A DNA stretch of 64,000 nucleotides. Source: Spartobacteria bacterium. GTDB lineage: Bacteria; Verrucomicrobiota; Verrucomicrobiia; Chthoniobacterales; UBA6821. The stretch lies in the NCBI GenBank assembly GCA_947487385.1, contig CANKWU010000003.1:52002-116001 (forward strand), written 5' to 3'. How positions within the stretch are numbered: position 1 is the first letter of the stretch; the number at the start of each line of letters is the position of its first letter. This document shows, one piece after another, positions 43,326-53,134 of the stretch. A program made the position numbers and the translations under genes. The notes beneath the pieces are model-generated. The model saw only the letters and a list, made by a program, of their open reading frames with translations, did no database searches and was not told where the DNA came from.

Positions 43326-44186
43326 ATGCCATCTCGGAAAAAGACCCCCGCCACCCCCTCCGGAAAGGAGATCTCTATCGGTAATGTCACCCTTGGGGGG
43401 AAAGATCCCCTCTTCATTCTTGGGCCCTGCGTCATCGAGGGGGAGAAGCCGCTTCTACGCTCAGCCCACACAATCAAGGCGATCTGTGATGACCTCGGCG
43501 TGCAGTTTATCTTCAAGGCCTCCTATGATAAGGCTAACCGCACCTCCGGCACTTCTTACCGTGGGGTCGGGGTCCTTGATGGCTGCCGGATGCTTGCCGA
43601 GGCTGGAGATGCCATCGGAGTGCCGGTAACCACAGATATCCATACTCCCGAGGAGGCTGAGATCGCCGCTGACTTCATCGACCTCCTTCAGATTCCCGCA
43701 TTTCTCTGCCGACAGACTGATCTGATCGAGGCGGCTGCTAGTGCGGCAGTTTCTGCAGGACGAGCCGTGAATGTAAAGAAAGGGCAGTTTCTTGCTCCAT
43801 GGGATCTGGCCCCGATTGCCGGCAAGCTGAAGGCCGCTGGATGCAAGCGCTTTTGTTTCACCGAGCGCGGCACCACCTTCGGCTATAATAACCTGGTCGC
43901 CGACATGCGCTCTCTCTATTGGATCCGCGAGCAGGGATTCCCCGTCATCTTCGATGCCACGCACTCTGTCCAGCGACCGGGTGGTGGCGGTGGCCACACA
44001 ACGGGTGACGGTCATCTTGCTCCCGTGCTGGCACGCGCCGCCATGGCCGCCGGGGTGGATGGGATCTTCCTGGAGACCCATGAGAATCCCTCCAAGGCTC
44101 CTTCCGATGGGCCGAACCAAATTCCCCACGCGCATCTTTCCGGGCTTCTCAAATCTCTCCTCGCGATCCGTCATGCGCTTGCCTAA
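43326..44186 (+). CDS. kdsA: 3-deoxy-8-phosphooctulonate synthase
   Basis: Condenses PEP and arabinose 5-phosphate to Kdo-8-phosphate for the LPS core. 286 aa: LFILGPCVIEGE, FKASYDKANRTS, VPVTTDIHTPEE, QIPAFLCRQTDL, VNVKKGQFLAPWD, CFTERGTTFGYNNLV and FDATHSVQRPGG. The Asn/Asp and Cys metal-type residues were not resolved. First gene of an LPS synthesis/export cluster, overlapping the LptC-like gene by 14 bp. Confidence 0.96.
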   Translation: MPSRKKTPATPSGKEISIGNVTLGGKDPLFILGPCVIEGEKPLLRSAHTIKAICDDLGVQFIFKASYDKANRTSGTSYRGVGVLDGCRMLAEAGDAIGVPVTTDIHTPEEAEIAADFIDLLQIPAFLCRQTDLIEAAASAAVSAGRAVNVKKGQFLAPWDLAPIAGKLKAAGCKRFCFTERGTTFGYNNLVADMRSLYWIREQGFPVIFDATHSVQRPGGGGGHTTGDGHLAPVLARAAMAAGVDGIFLETHENPSKAPSDGPNQIPHAHLSGLLKSLLAIRHALA

Positions 44187-44739
44187 TCCCAAGTTTTTTC
44201 GCTTTATGTCGGCCGTCCTGCTCCTTTCGGCAGAAGGCATCGTTGGCGCCACGCCTGATGCTGCATTTTTAGGCAGCAAGAATCCTTCACCTTCACCCAG
44301 TGCCTCTCAGGTCAAGGGAAACGGAAGTGTTCAGGTCCAAGCACAAAACCAGGGTCAGGGTCAGAAAATGGATCTGCCAATTCCGGTTGGCGAACCGGTC
44401 AAGGGGATCAAGATTCCCCAGTACGATGAGAATGGAAAGCTGACCATGAACCTGATAGCGGAGACGGCTCGTAAACTTGATGAGAAGCAGGTCGAGTTTG
44501 GGAAGCTCAAGATCGAGTTCAGTGAAAAGGATGAGAAGACCATCATTGTGGAAATTCCCCATAGCATCCTCGACATGGAGTCCAAGGTGCTGATTGCCGA
44601 CAGCGAGACACAGATCCACAGGGAGGATTTTGAGATCATCGGTCAGGGCGCGGAGTTTGACACCATCGCACGATCTGGCACTTTCAAGGGAAGGGTCCAT
44701 GCCTCTTTCCGCAATGGAGAAACAGCTGACTTGCCATGA
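44173..44739 (+). CDS. lptC: LptC-like LPS export protein
   Basis: 188 aa with an N-terminal signal/anchor (FFRFMSAVLLLSAEGIVGA), a Ser/Gln-rich linker and a C-terminal beta-strand-rich domain (GIKIPQYDENGKLTMNLIAE..., ending FKGRVHASF) of the LptA/LptC beta-jellyroll type. LptC bridges the inner-membrane LptBFG transporter and LptA. The sequence match is weak; the position between kdsA and lptA/lptB supports it. 4-bp overlap with the next gene. Confidence 0.65.
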   Translation: MRLPNPKFFRFMSAVLLLSAEGIVGATPDAAFLGSKNPSPSPSASQVKGNGSVQVQAQNQGQGQKMDLPIPVGEPVKGIKIPQYDENGKLTMNLIAETARKLDEKQVEFGKLKIEFSEKDEKTIIVEIPHSILDMESKVLIADSETQIHREDFEIIGQGAEFDTIARSGTFKGRVHASFRNGETADLP

Positions 44740-45386
44740 ACTTCCTATACCCACATATCCGGACATCCGTGGCTCTCATGGGCTTGGGATTCCTTGCGTT
44801 AGGGCCGGCGTCGCTTTTGCAGGGGCAGAATGCAGGGTCCGGCCCTTTTGCCCCACCTATCGGACCTGTCTCAGGTTCTCAGTTCGGCCCCATGGGCCCC
44901 ATGAGTTCTTTGGGCATGGCTGGGAATGATGAACGCCCTAAGAATGCACGAACGATCATCGAGAGCGATGCGGGTGCCAATTTCGAGAACGCTAGTAGCT
45001 CCGCCGATTTCCTCGGTCATGTCGTGGTGCGCGACCCCCAGTTCGACCTCACCTGCGAGAGGTTGCATGTAGTGCTCAGGCCTGACCGCAAGGGACTTCA
45101 AGAAGTCATCGCCCTCGGCAATGTGATCATTACCCAGCAGAAGAAAAATGACAGCGGAGACCTCGTGAAGTCGGTCGGCAAGTGTGGAAAGGCAACCTAC
45201 ACCCCCGCCACGGGCGACGTGACCATGGAGGGGTGGCCGCAGATCCAGCAAGGCATCAATAACCAAATGGCCACCCAGAGCACCACGGTGATGATCCTCA
45301 ATGCCAAGGGCCGCTCGCGCACGATCGGCTCCAGCCGTACCATGATCGTCGATCAGGGTCAGGGTGATAAGCCTGCCACGCCCTGA
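44736..45386 (+). CDS. lptA: LptA/OstA-like periplasmic LPS transport protein
   Basis: 216 aa with a signal peptide (to about residue 30) and an OstA-type domain: RTIIESDAGANFENASSSAD, FLGHVVVRDPQFDLTCERL, GLQEVIALGNVIITQQ. The Gly/Pro/Met-rich linker at 35-60 is unusual. LptA forms the periplasmic bridge carrying LPS to the outer membrane. lptB follows 16 nt later. Confidence 0.82.
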   Translation: MNFLYPHIRTSVALMGLGFLALGPASLLQGQNAGSGPFAPPIGPVSGSQFGPMGPMSSLGMAGNDERPKNARTIIESDAGANFENASSSADFLGHVVVRDPQFDLTCERLHVVLRPDRKGLQEVIALGNVIITQQKKNDSGDLVKSVGKCGKATYTPATGDVTMEGWPQIQQGINNQMATQSTTVMILNAKGRSRTIGSSRTMIVDQGQGDKPATP

Positions 45387-45402
45387 TTTTTTAAGAACTT
45401 AC

Positions 45403-46173
<771 letters not shown>

Positions 46174-46175
46174 CA

Positions 46176-47141
46176 ATGGCCCGGACCAAGAATCTATTGC
46201 TCAAGTCCCTCACGGTCGGCAAGTTCTTTGCCGATCACGGACAGGCGCTCGAGCTCGAACTTATTGGAGACTCCGCCGGCATGGAGCGACCCATCGCCGA
46301 GCCCACCATCAACCGGCCCGGCCTGGCCCTCGCCGGGTTCTTTAGATATTTTGCCTCAAAGCGAGTTCAGGTAGCCGGTCACGCCGAACTCAGCTATCTC
46401 CGCAGCCTGCCCGCAGAGGAGCGCGCGACCAGGATCGAGTCTCTCTTCGAGCAGCGGATCCCCTGCCTCGTGATCGCCCGGGGACTTCCTCTCCCGACCG
46501 GCCTGCTCGAGGTCGCAGCGAAATCCGAAACACCCGTCTTACGAACACCACTGGTGACTATGAAGTTCATCAACTCAGCCACCATCGCCCTAGAGGACGA
46601 ATTCGCCCCTGTGGCTTCCGAGCATGGCAGCATGGTAGACATCATGGGAATGGGAGTCCTGATCCGGGGCGCAAGCGGGATCGGCAAGAGCGAGTGCGTC
46701 CTCGGTCTCATCGAACGTGGATACAGCCTGGTGAGTGACGACATCACCCGCTTCCGCAATCTCGAGGGGCGCGAACTCATTGGCAACAGCAAGGAGCTTA
46801 CCCGCTTCCATATGGAGGTGCGGGGCATTGGCATTATCAATGTGGCTGCCATCTTCGGCGCCGGATCCGTCCGGCCCGAGAAACGGCTCGACCTGATCGT
46901 CACGCTAAAGGATTGGCACGACGTCGAGGAGATTGATAGATTGGGACTCGACCGGGATACCTATGAGATCCTCGGCATTCCAATCCCACATGTCACCATT
47001 CCCGTCAGAACAGGCCGTGATCTTGCCCGACTCGTCGAAGTCGCGGCCCTCAATCAAAAGCTCAGGGGCATGGGCCATGACACGGCACAGGAATTCAACG
47101 ACCGCCTCCTGCGTGCGATGAAACCCGCCAAGGATAATTAA
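46176..47141 (+). CDS. hprK: HPr kinase/phosphorylase
   Basis: Bifunctional kinase/phosphorylase acting on a Ser of HPr. 321 aa: N-terminal domain, P-loop GASGIGKSE at 165-173, SDDITRF, MEVRGIGIINVAAIFG (HprK signature) and RLDLIVTLKDWHD. Begins 2 nt after lptB. Its substrate HPr is the next gene. Unlike Gram-positive HprK there is no visible PTS enzyme I here. Confidence 0.95.
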   Translation: MARTKNLLLKSLTVGKFFADHGQALELELIGDSAGMERPIAEPTINRPGLALAGFFRYFASKRVQVAGHAELSYLRSLPAEERATRIESLFEQRIPCLVIARGLPLPTGLLEVAAKSETPVLRTPLVTMKFINSATIALEDEFAPVASEHGSMVDIMGMGVLIRGASGIGKSECVLGLIERGYSLVSDDITRFRNLEGRELIGNSKELTRFHMEVRGIGIINVAAIFGAGSVRPEKRLDLIVTLKDWHDVEEIDRLGLDRDTYEILGIPIPHVTIPVRTGRDLARLVEVAALNQKLRGMGHDTAQEFNDRLLRAMKPAKDN

Positions 47142-47169
47142 GATATTTTCACGAAACTCTTTTCAAGAC

Positions 47170-47460
47170 ATGACCACTTCATCCGACGACTCCAAGGCCT
47201 CCAAGGATCTCACCATCGAGAACAGGAATGGTCTCCATGCGCGACCCGCCGCTCTCTTCGTGAAGACCTCCAGCCGTTTCCGCTCCGAGGTCTGGGTCGA
47301 GAAGGATGGAGAGTGCGTGAATGGCAAGAGCATCATGGGGCTCATGATGCTGGCCGCCGGCAAGGGATCCGTTCTGCGTGTCACTGCCGAGGGGGACGAT
47401 GCAGCGAGCGTGATGACGGAGCTGGAGCAGCTGATACGCACCCGCTTCGGCGAGGAATAG
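47170..47460 (+). CDS. ptsH: HPr-like phosphocarrier protein
   Basis: 96 aa. The active-site block is NRNGLHARPAALFV with His23 (equivalent to His15), and the regulatory Ser54 lies in VNGKSIMGLMMLAAGKGS. Both sites are intact, so it could serve in a PTS relay and as an HprK target. N-terminal extension of ~12 Ser/Asp/Lys-rich residues before the domain. Convergent end with prmA 4 bp away. Confidence 0.93.
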   Translation: MTTSSDDSKASKDLTIENRNGLHARPAALFVKTSSRFRSEVWVEKDGECVNGKSIMGLMMLAAGKGSVLRVTAEGDDAASVMTELEQLIRTRFGEE

Positions 47461-47464
47461 GGCT

Positions 47465-48316
47465 TCAGCCTCTCTTCAACATTACCGCGGCCCACTTGCC
47501 GCGGTTAAGGGTTTTCATGTGGTGGAGTGATGAGAAGGTTTGGAGAATAGCTTTTTCTTCGACGGCCAGGATTCCGGAGAGGATCAGAATGCCGTCGGGT
47601 TTGATGGCTTTGATGATCATCGGGGCGGCTGCCGTGAGGATGGTGGAGTAAAGGTTTGCCGTGACGATGTCGTAGGGGGTTTTTCCGGGAGGTTTCCACT
47701 TGAGGACGTCGGCCTTGATAAAGCGTGTGACGGGTAGCTTATTGAGTTTGGCATTCTCCTTGGAGATGCGGATGCAGGCTGCGTCGAAGTCACAGCCAAG
47801 CACCTTTCGTGCACCGAGTGTTTCGGAGGCAAGAGCGAGGATGCCGGAGCCGCAACCGAGGTCGAGGAGTGACCAGGCTTTAGCCGATGAACTCAGAGGA
47901 GCTGCAGCCTCCACGAGAAGCTGAAGGCAGCGTGCCGTGGTGGCATGGTCTCCTGTGCCGAAGGCCATGCCGCTGGGAATGAGCAGGGGCAACCCTTTGC
48001 CGGTTCTCCTTTCCTTAGTAAAGCGAGCCTTGTCGCGATAGATGCGCAGGACACCGCTAATGCGGAGAGGATCAACGATCTTGGAGGCAGGAGGTTGCCA
48101 TCCCGCAGCATCAAAGGAGCGCAAGGAACCTCCAAATGCCTTACTTAGTTTCTTCCCGGTAGAGGCATCTGTGTAGAGATCGAGCTTGATAGAGCGGGAG
48201 GCGGGAAACTTCTTGATGACCAGATTCTGCTCGCCGGCAAAACGAAGCCGCTCGACCCAGGTATCCTCCCATTTGATGGAGGAGAGACGCGACCAGAGAT
48301 GGGTGATAGGGAGCAT
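47465..48316 (-). CDS. prmA: Ribosomal protein L11 methyltransferase
   Basis: SAM-dependent methyltransferase of 283 aa. PrmA-specific block PSGMAFGTGDHATTARCLQL, SAM motif LLDLGCGSGILALAS, DFDAACIRISKENAKLN and VTANLYSTIL (NxxY-like motif position). The N-terminal substrate-binding domain is divergent. Start taken at ATG 48316; ATGs further upstream lack conserved residues. Confidence 0.87.
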   Translation of the reverse strand: MLPITHLWSRLSSIKWEDTWVERLRFAGEQNLVIKKFPASRSIKLDLYTDASTGKKLSKAFGGSLRSFDAAGWQPPASKIVDPLRISGVLRIYRDKARFTKERRTGKGLPLLIPSGMAFGTGDHATTARCLQLLVEAAAPLSSSAKAWSLLDLGCGSGILALASETLGARKVLGCDFDAACIRISKENAKLNKLPVTRFIKADVLKWKPPGKTPYDIVTANLYSTILTAAAPMIIKAIKPDGILILSGILAVEEKAILQTFSSLHHMKTLNRGKWAAVMLKRG

Positions 48317-48568
48317 GAATCGGGTAGGATGAATTATGAACCAAGCATGCGGGTACATGCGCGGAAGACAACCACGGAGTCGATGCCCGAAGGGTGGCAC
48401 CGTCCGCCGGGCGGGGGATACCATTGAACCTGAATCCGGAAACTTGAAAGCAGAATCTAGCCGCATGTCTTTTTGTGCTTCTTGTGCCTTTTATGGCAAA
48501 TGCCTTTACCCCGTTAGGTGATTTCCTGCGTTCCTGATTTTTGAAATGCTGATAAACGTAATTTCTAG

Positions 48569-49585
48569 ATGGATTTCTACCAACGCTTCCTTCGCCCAAT
48601 CTTCTTTGCCTTGGATGCCGAGCAGGCTCATGACGCCGTGATGAGTCTTCTGGGGGCTGGATCGCAGTATCCCGGTCTGCTCCGCTTGACTACTGGAAAG
48701 CCGATGCCAAAGAGTCCCCAATGCCACCGCTTGGTGGCCGGCATCGAGTTTCGGCAACCCATCGGTCTTGCGGCCGGGATGGACAAGAACGGGATCGCTC
48801 TTCCCGCTTGGGAAGCGTTGGGATTTGGATTTATGGAGATCGGCACGATCACTGCACTTCCCCAGCCGGGCAATCCGAAGCCCCGACTCTTCCGCTATCC
48901 CGAACAACAGGCCCTGATCAATCGGCTGGGATTTAACAACGAGGGGGTTGAATCGGTGGCAACGCGTCTGGAGGGCCTTCGCTCTGAGGGTCGCTGGCCG
49001 CGCATTCCCGTCGGTCTCAACATTGGCAAGTCGAAGGTGACACCATCGGAGAAGGCCCATCAGGATTACCTGGATTCCTTCAAGCGCCTGCACGCCCTCG
49101 GGGATTACTATGTCATCAACGTGAGTTCTCCCAACACTCCCGGGCTCCGTGACCTACAATCCACCGAAGCCCTAAGTCGAATCATCCGAACTCTCCGCGA
49201 TTGGGAAGGAACTCCTCGCCGGCCGCTTTTTGTGAAGGTCTCCCCAGATCTCGCCGAGGAGGATCTGATCGCGATCGTCCAGCTTGCCGAGGAGGAGCAG
49301 CTTGCTGGCCTCATTGCCACCAATACCACGCTCGATCACTTGAGCATTCCGACGGGACGCGATCAAACAGGTGGACTGAGCGGAGTTCCTGTCCGCCCCC
49401 GCTCGCTGGAGGCATTGCGCACGATTCGTCAGCAGACACAACTTCCCGTGATCGCCTGTGGCGGCATCAGTGATGCCAACTCTGCCAAGGAGCGCCTCAA
49501 TGCCGGAGCTGACCTATTGCAAGTCTACACCGCCTTTATCTATCAAGGCCCCGGCTTGCTTCGGGATCTGGCTACCAGCTTTTAA
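48569..49585 (+). CDS. pyrD: Dihydroorotate dehydrogenase (quinone), class 2
   Basis: Oxidises dihydroorotate to orotate with a membrane quinone acceptor. 338 aa; N-terminal helix pair (MDFYQRFLRPIFFALDAEQA) for membrane binding, QPIGLAAGMDKNG, GTITALPQPGNPKPR, RLGFNNEGVE, catalytic Ser in NVSSPNTPGLRDLQ, and IACGGISDA. Confidence 0.95.
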   Translation: MDFYQRFLRPIFFALDAEQAHDAVMSLLGAGSQYPGLLRLTTGKPMPKSPQCHRLVAGIEFRQPIGLAAGMDKNGIALPAWEALGFGFMEIGTITALPQPGNPKPRLFRYPEQQALINRLGFNNEGVESVATRLEGLRSEGRWPRIPVGLNIGKSKVTPSEKAHQDYLDSFKRLHALGDYYVINVSSPNTPGLRDLQSTEALSRIIRTLRDWEGTPRRPLFVKVSPDLAEEDLIAIVQLAEEEQLAGLIATNTTLDHLSIPTGRDQTGGLSGVPVRPRSLEALRTIRQQTQLPVIACGGISDANSAKERLNAGADLLQVYTAFIYQGPGLLRDLATSF

Positions 49586-49664
49586 TCTTTTTTCTGGCAG
49601 TTGTCCCCCCGGAGACACCTTTTATCTTTTAGCCTTTAGACTTCAGCCTTCATACTTTTCATCC

Positions 49665-50543
49665 ATGTCCCACGCGCCCGAAACCACTCTTCTCCTCGGT
49701 CACTCTCCTGATCCTGACGATGCCTTCATGTTCTATGCCATGGCCGCTGATAAGATCGACCTGATGGGCTACCGCTTCCAGCACATCCTTCAGGATATTC
49801 AGACATTGAATGAGCGTGCGATGCGTGGCGAACTTCACCTCTCCGCCGTTTCGATCCATGCCTATTCCCATCTGCTCGACAAGTACGCCCTGCTCCCTTG
49901 CGGCGCCAGCATGGGTGACGGCTATGGGCCGATGTTCGTGGCCCTCAAGGGACAAGGGCCTGCCGCCGATGCCTCGCTTGAGGAGAAGAAGGCCTGGCTC
50001 CGATCCAAGAAGATCGCCATCCCCGGCCTCATGACCAGCGCTTACCTGAGCGCGCAGCTTTTCTTAGGCAAGGAGTTCAACCACGCTGTTGTCCCGTTCG
50101 ATGAGATCTTCGACGCGATCCGCTCGGGCTCAGTGGATGCAGGGCTGATCATCCATGAGGGTCAACTCACTTATGACAACGAGGGCTTCGAGAAAATCGC
50201 CGACATGGGCGAGTGGTTTAAGGCTGAGACCGGCCTCCCGCTTCCTCTTGGCGGCAACGTCATCCGCAAGGATTTCGATTCCGAGCAACGCCGAGAACTC
50301 AATATCATCATGAAGGAGAGCATCCGGTATGGGCTGGAGCACCGCCGGGCCGCCGTCGACCACAGCATGGCTCATGCTCGAGGGATGGAGGTGCCCCTTG
50401 CGGACGAATTCATCGGGATGTATGTGAACGACTACACGCTCGATTATGGAGAAAGTGGACGCGCCGCGATTCGGGAATTCCTAGGCCGTGCCGCCGACCA
50501 AGGTCTCGTTCCGCGCCTCGATAAACTCGAATTCGTCAGCTGA
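49665..50543 (+). CDS. MqnA/MqnD-family menaquinone biosynthesis protein, MqnD-like
   Basis: 292 aa from ATG 49665. The start LLLGHSPDPDDAFMFYAM resembles the SPCPND motif of MqnD (1,4-dihydroxy-6-naphthoate synthase) of the futalosine pathway; later blocks are HLSAVSIHAYSHLLDKYALL, GYGPMF and DAGLIIHEGQLTY. Periplasmic-binding-protein fold without a signal peptide. The acidic DPDD variant may mark an MqnA/MqnD subgroup of different specificity. Confidence 0.75.
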   Translation: MSHAPETTLLLGHSPDPDDAFMFYAMAADKIDLMGYRFQHILQDIQTLNERAMRGELHLSAVSIHAYSHLLDKYALLPCGASMGDGYGPMFVALKGQGPAADASLEEKKAWLRSKKIAIPGLMTSAYLSAQLFLGKEFNHAVVPFDEIFDAIRSGSVDAGLIIHEGQLTYDNEGFEKIADMGEWFKAETGLPLPLGGNVIRKDFDSEQRRELNIIMKESIRYGLEHRRAAVDHSMAHARGMEVPLADEFIGMYVNDYTLDYGESGRAAIREFLGRAADQGLVPRLDKLEFVS

Positions 50544-50572
50544 AGCATCATTGATCTTTAGTATAAAGTGCC

Positions 50573-50591
50573 AGGGAATGAGCGATTCCCT
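50573..50591 (+). terminator. Hairpin after the MqnD-like gene
   Basis: Perfect 7-bp stem AGGGAAT/ATTCCCT with a GAGCG loop, 29 nt after the stop. No T-tract, so a terminator role is uncertain. Confidence 0.4.
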
Positions 50592-50725
50592 AGACACCAG
50601 AAGCTTTCATTTCTGAAAGAAAACGGCTGAGTGTTTCATTGACTGTTGAGAAAGGTGACGCGCCTGCTAGTTTGGGATTAGCAATCCCTCCGCCGATCCC
50701 TAAAACCCCCCCTGATTAAAAAACA

Positions 50726-51187
50726 ATGAAATCCCAGCAGAAGGTGCTTGAAGAGATCGAAAGGTTTCTCACCTTTCAACTTGAACATGCCGACAGGCAC
50801 AATCTACCGAGCTTTCCCATCTCAGTGGATAAAGCCTCCCAGTTGTCCAATAGCATTCTGGAAGTAAGGAAAAGCGATCCCCATCAGTTATCCGACAAAT
50901 CTTGGTACTTGCAGGAAATTCAACTGCTCCGTCAGGAACTCACCTGCAACGTCGAGAAGAATGGGCAGGGGCTCCTTGAGGAAATGGGCACGTTCTTGAA
51001 CTTTCAGCTCCAGCATTGCACCCGACACAAGCTGCCCAGTTTTCCTGTCACCGTTGAGAAGGCCACACGGTTCGTAAAAAACATTCTTCAGGTGAGATAT
51101 TTCTATCAGGCAAACTACAACGAATGGTTGCTGCAGGAAATTCGATCACTCCGTCAGGAGCTCGATGACCTAAAGAAGAGATTATAG
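50726..51187 (+). CDS. Unknown protein made of two tandem ~65-residue repeats
   Basis: 153 aa, no family recognised, no signal or membrane segment. Residues 7-72 and 83-146 align: shared pattern E-(I/M)-x2-FL-x-FQL-x-H-x2-RH-x-LPSFP-x2-V-x-KA, then IL-x-VR, then W-x-LQEI-x2-LRQEL. The conserved His, Arg, Pro and Trp suggest a folded helical unit. It lies upstream of rpmI where infC often sits, on the same strand but 128 bp away. No clear Shine-Dalgarno. Confidence 0.65.
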   Translation: MKSQQKVLEEIERFLTFQLEHADRHNLPSFPISVDKASQLSNSILEVRKSDPHQLSDKSWYLQEIQLLRQELTCNVEKNGQGLLEEMGTFLNFQLQHCTRHKLPSFPVTVEKATRFVKNILQVRYFYQANYNEWLLQEIRSLRQELDDLKKRL

Positions 51188-51315
51188 GACCTGCATCTTA
51201 TCAAAACGGGCAAGGCGGTTGATGTAACGGTCAGAGCAAGGAGTTCATGAGATTGGCGATGATCGTTAATTTTATTGTTGCCAACTGGTCCTCTCTCTGA
51301 AATCTTCCACCCCCC

Positions 51316-51531
51316 ATGCCAAAAGCAATCGCACGCAGCAAAACCAAGAGGTCCGTGGCAAAACGGTTTAAGATCACTGCCACGGGCAAGGTCGTTCGTT
51401 CGAAGGCCGGTCGGCGCCACTTGCTCGAGTGCAAAAGCTCCAAGAGCAAGCGGAAGCTTGGCAAACAGGTCGTGGTTGAAGACTGCGATGTGAGCCGGGT
51501 GAAGCTGAATCTTCCCTTCGGTCTGCGATAA
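51316..51531 (+). CDS. rpmI: 50S ribosomal protein L35
   Basis: 71 aa, very basic; KTKRSVAKRFKITATGKVV, then HLLECKSSKSKRKLGKQ, as in L35. Slightly longer at both ends than the usual 64-66 aa. Followed by rplT; infC is not immediately upstream. Confidence 0.94.
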   Translation: MPKAIARSKTKRSVAKRFKITATGKVVRSKAGRRHLLECKSSKSKRKLGKQVVVEDCDVSRVKLNLPFGLR

Positions 51532-51546
51532 AAGGTTAAAACAACA

Positions 51547-51655
51547 CGATCCGAGGATCTGGCCGGAAGATTTCCGGCCTTCCCGGGCGGGTGAGATCCC
51601 GGATCGAACAACACAAACAGCCAGCCCGACGAGGTCCACTGTGTCACAGCAGTGG
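51547..51655 (+). promoter_or_regulatory. Structured leader between rpmI and rplT
   Basis: A perfect 8-bp hairpin GGCCGGAA/TTCCGGCC (51561-51579) lies within a longer-range 7-bp pairing CGATCCG (51547-51553) with CGGATCG (51600-51606). A second hairpin CCACTG/CAGTGG (51636-51655) is just before the rplT start. In other bacteria L20 represses its own operon by binding such structures; autoregulation here is inference. Confidence 0.45.
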
Positions 51656-51664
51656 AAATAAGAG

Positions 51665-52060
51665 ATGCCAAGAGCCACCAATTCACCCGCCAGTCGCGCA
51701 CGTCGCAAGCGGGTCATCGTAGAAGCCAGCGGATACCGCGGCCGCCGTTCCAAACTTTACCGTTACGCGAAGGATGCACGGATGAAGGCCAAGTACTGGG
51801 CCTACCGTGATCGCAAAACACGCAAGCGCAACGTCCGTTCCCTGTGGATCGTCCGTCTGAATGCAGCCGTCCGCGCTCAGGGACTAAGCTACAACCGCTT
51901 CATCGAGGGCCTGAAGGCCGCCAACATCCTGCTCGATCGCAAGGTCCTCTCGGACATCGCGATCAAGGATGAGGGTTCCTTCACCCAGATCGTCGCCAAG
52001 GCCAAGGCTGCCCTCGAGGCAAAGCCCAAAGTCAAGGCGCCGCAGGCTGTCGCAGCCTAA
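51665..52060 (+). CDS. rplT: 50S ribosomal protein L20
   Basis: 131 aa; PRATNSPASRARRKRVIVEA, GYRGRRSKLYRYAKDA, YRDRKTRKRNVRSLWI, YNRFIEGLKAANILLDRKVL, typical L20. The Ala/Lys-rich C-terminal ~15 residues exceed the usual length. Early rRNA-binding assembly protein. Confidence 0.96.
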   Translation: MPRATNSPASRARRKRVIVEASGYRGRRSKLYRYAKDARMKAKYWAYRDRKTRKRNVRSLWIVRLNAAVRAQGLSYNRFIEGLKAANILLDRKVLSDIAIKDEGSFTQIVAKAKAALEAKPKVKAPQAVAA

Positions 52061-52093
52061 GCGCTCGAGGCAAGGCAACCGGGATTTCCCTAA

Positions 52094-53128
52094 GTGGAGA
52101 CCCAAACACCAGCGCTTAGCAGCCAGATCGACCAGCTTCGCATCGAGGCGCTCTCCGCTATTGCGGAGGCGTCCGATGCCTTAGCTCTGAAAGAAGCGCG
52201 CGTCCGCTACCTCGGCAAGACCGGATCGGTCTCCCTGCTGAGCGAAGGGATGCGCACGCTCTCCAAGGAAGAGCGCCCTGTCATGGGTAAGCTTCTCAAT
52301 GACTTGAGGACTACTGTCACAGCCGCACTTGATGAAAAAGAATCAGTTCTCACCATCCAGGCGGATGCAGCCGCTCTGGCCTCGATTGACACCTCGCTTC
52401 CCGGGACGGCTCCTGGGGCCGGATCACTCCACCCCCTCACTCTGCTGGTGGACCGTGCTGTGCAGATTTTTCGCAGGCTCGGCTTCGCGATCGCCGACGG
52501 TCCTGACATTGAGTCCGAGTGGCACTGCTTCGACGCGCTGAACACGCCTGCCGACCATCCGGCTCGGAACGAGCAGGATACCTTCTATCTCCCAGACGGA
52601 CGCTTGCTACGGACGCACACCTCCTCGATTCAGATCCGGACCATGGTGGCGAATCCGCCTCCGATCCGTATCATCGCCCCTGGTGCCGCATACCGCCGCG
52701 ACGAGGTTGATGCTACACACCTCGCTCAGTTCACCCAGATGGAGGGACTCTATGTCGCCCCTAGTGTGAGTCTCGCCGATCTCAAGGGAACCATCGAATT
52801 CTTCTTTCGCGAGCTTTTCGGTGCCGGCACCGAGATTCGTTTTCGCCCTCACTTCTTCCCCTTTACTGAGCCGAGCTACGAGATCGATCTCCGCACCGAG
52901 GCCCTGGGTGGGAAGTGGATGGAGCTCGCCGGCTGCGGCATGGTCGACCCCGCCGTGTTCGAGGAAGTAAACAAAAAGCGCGGCGACAATGCCTATGATC
53001 CCGAGAAGGTGAGCGGCTTTGCCTTCGGTTTCGGTCTCGACCGCCTCGCTATGAATCTCACGGGTGTTTCCGACATCCGGATGCTGACCGAGAACGACCT
53101 CCGCTTCCTTTCTCGATTCACCGCCTGA
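52094..53128 (+). CDS. pheS: Phenylalanyl-tRNA synthetase alpha subunit
   Basis: 344 aa with GTG start. N-terminal coiled coil (ALSSQIDQLRIEAL...RYLGKTGSVSLLSEGM) for tRNA, motif 2 region APGAAYRRDEVDATH, FFPFTEPSYEIDL and motif 3 GFAFGFGLDRLAM. Directly followed by pheT. Confidence 0.96.
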   Translation: METQTPALSSQIDQLRIEALSAIAEASDALALKEARVRYLGKTGSVSLLSEGMRTLSKEERPVMGKLLNDLRTTVTAALDEKESVLTIQADAAALASIDTSLPGTAPGAGSLHPLTLLVDRAVQIFRRLGFAIADGPDIESEWHCFDALNTPADHPARNEQDTFYLPDGRLLRTHTSSIQIRTMVANPPPIRIIAPGAAYRRDEVDATHLAQFTQMEGLYVAPSVSLADLKGTIEFFFRELFGAGTEIRFRPHFFPFTEPSYEIDLRTEALGGKWMELAGCGMVDPAVFEEVNKKRGDNAYDPEKVSGFAFGFGLDRLAMNLTGVSDIRMLTENDLRFLSRFTA

Positions 53129-53134
53129 TTCCGC

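Noticed and set aside
51188..51315. Search for infC immediately upstream of rpmI
   Set aside because: The region holds no frame resembling IF-3; the nearest upstream gene is the duplicated-unit protein.
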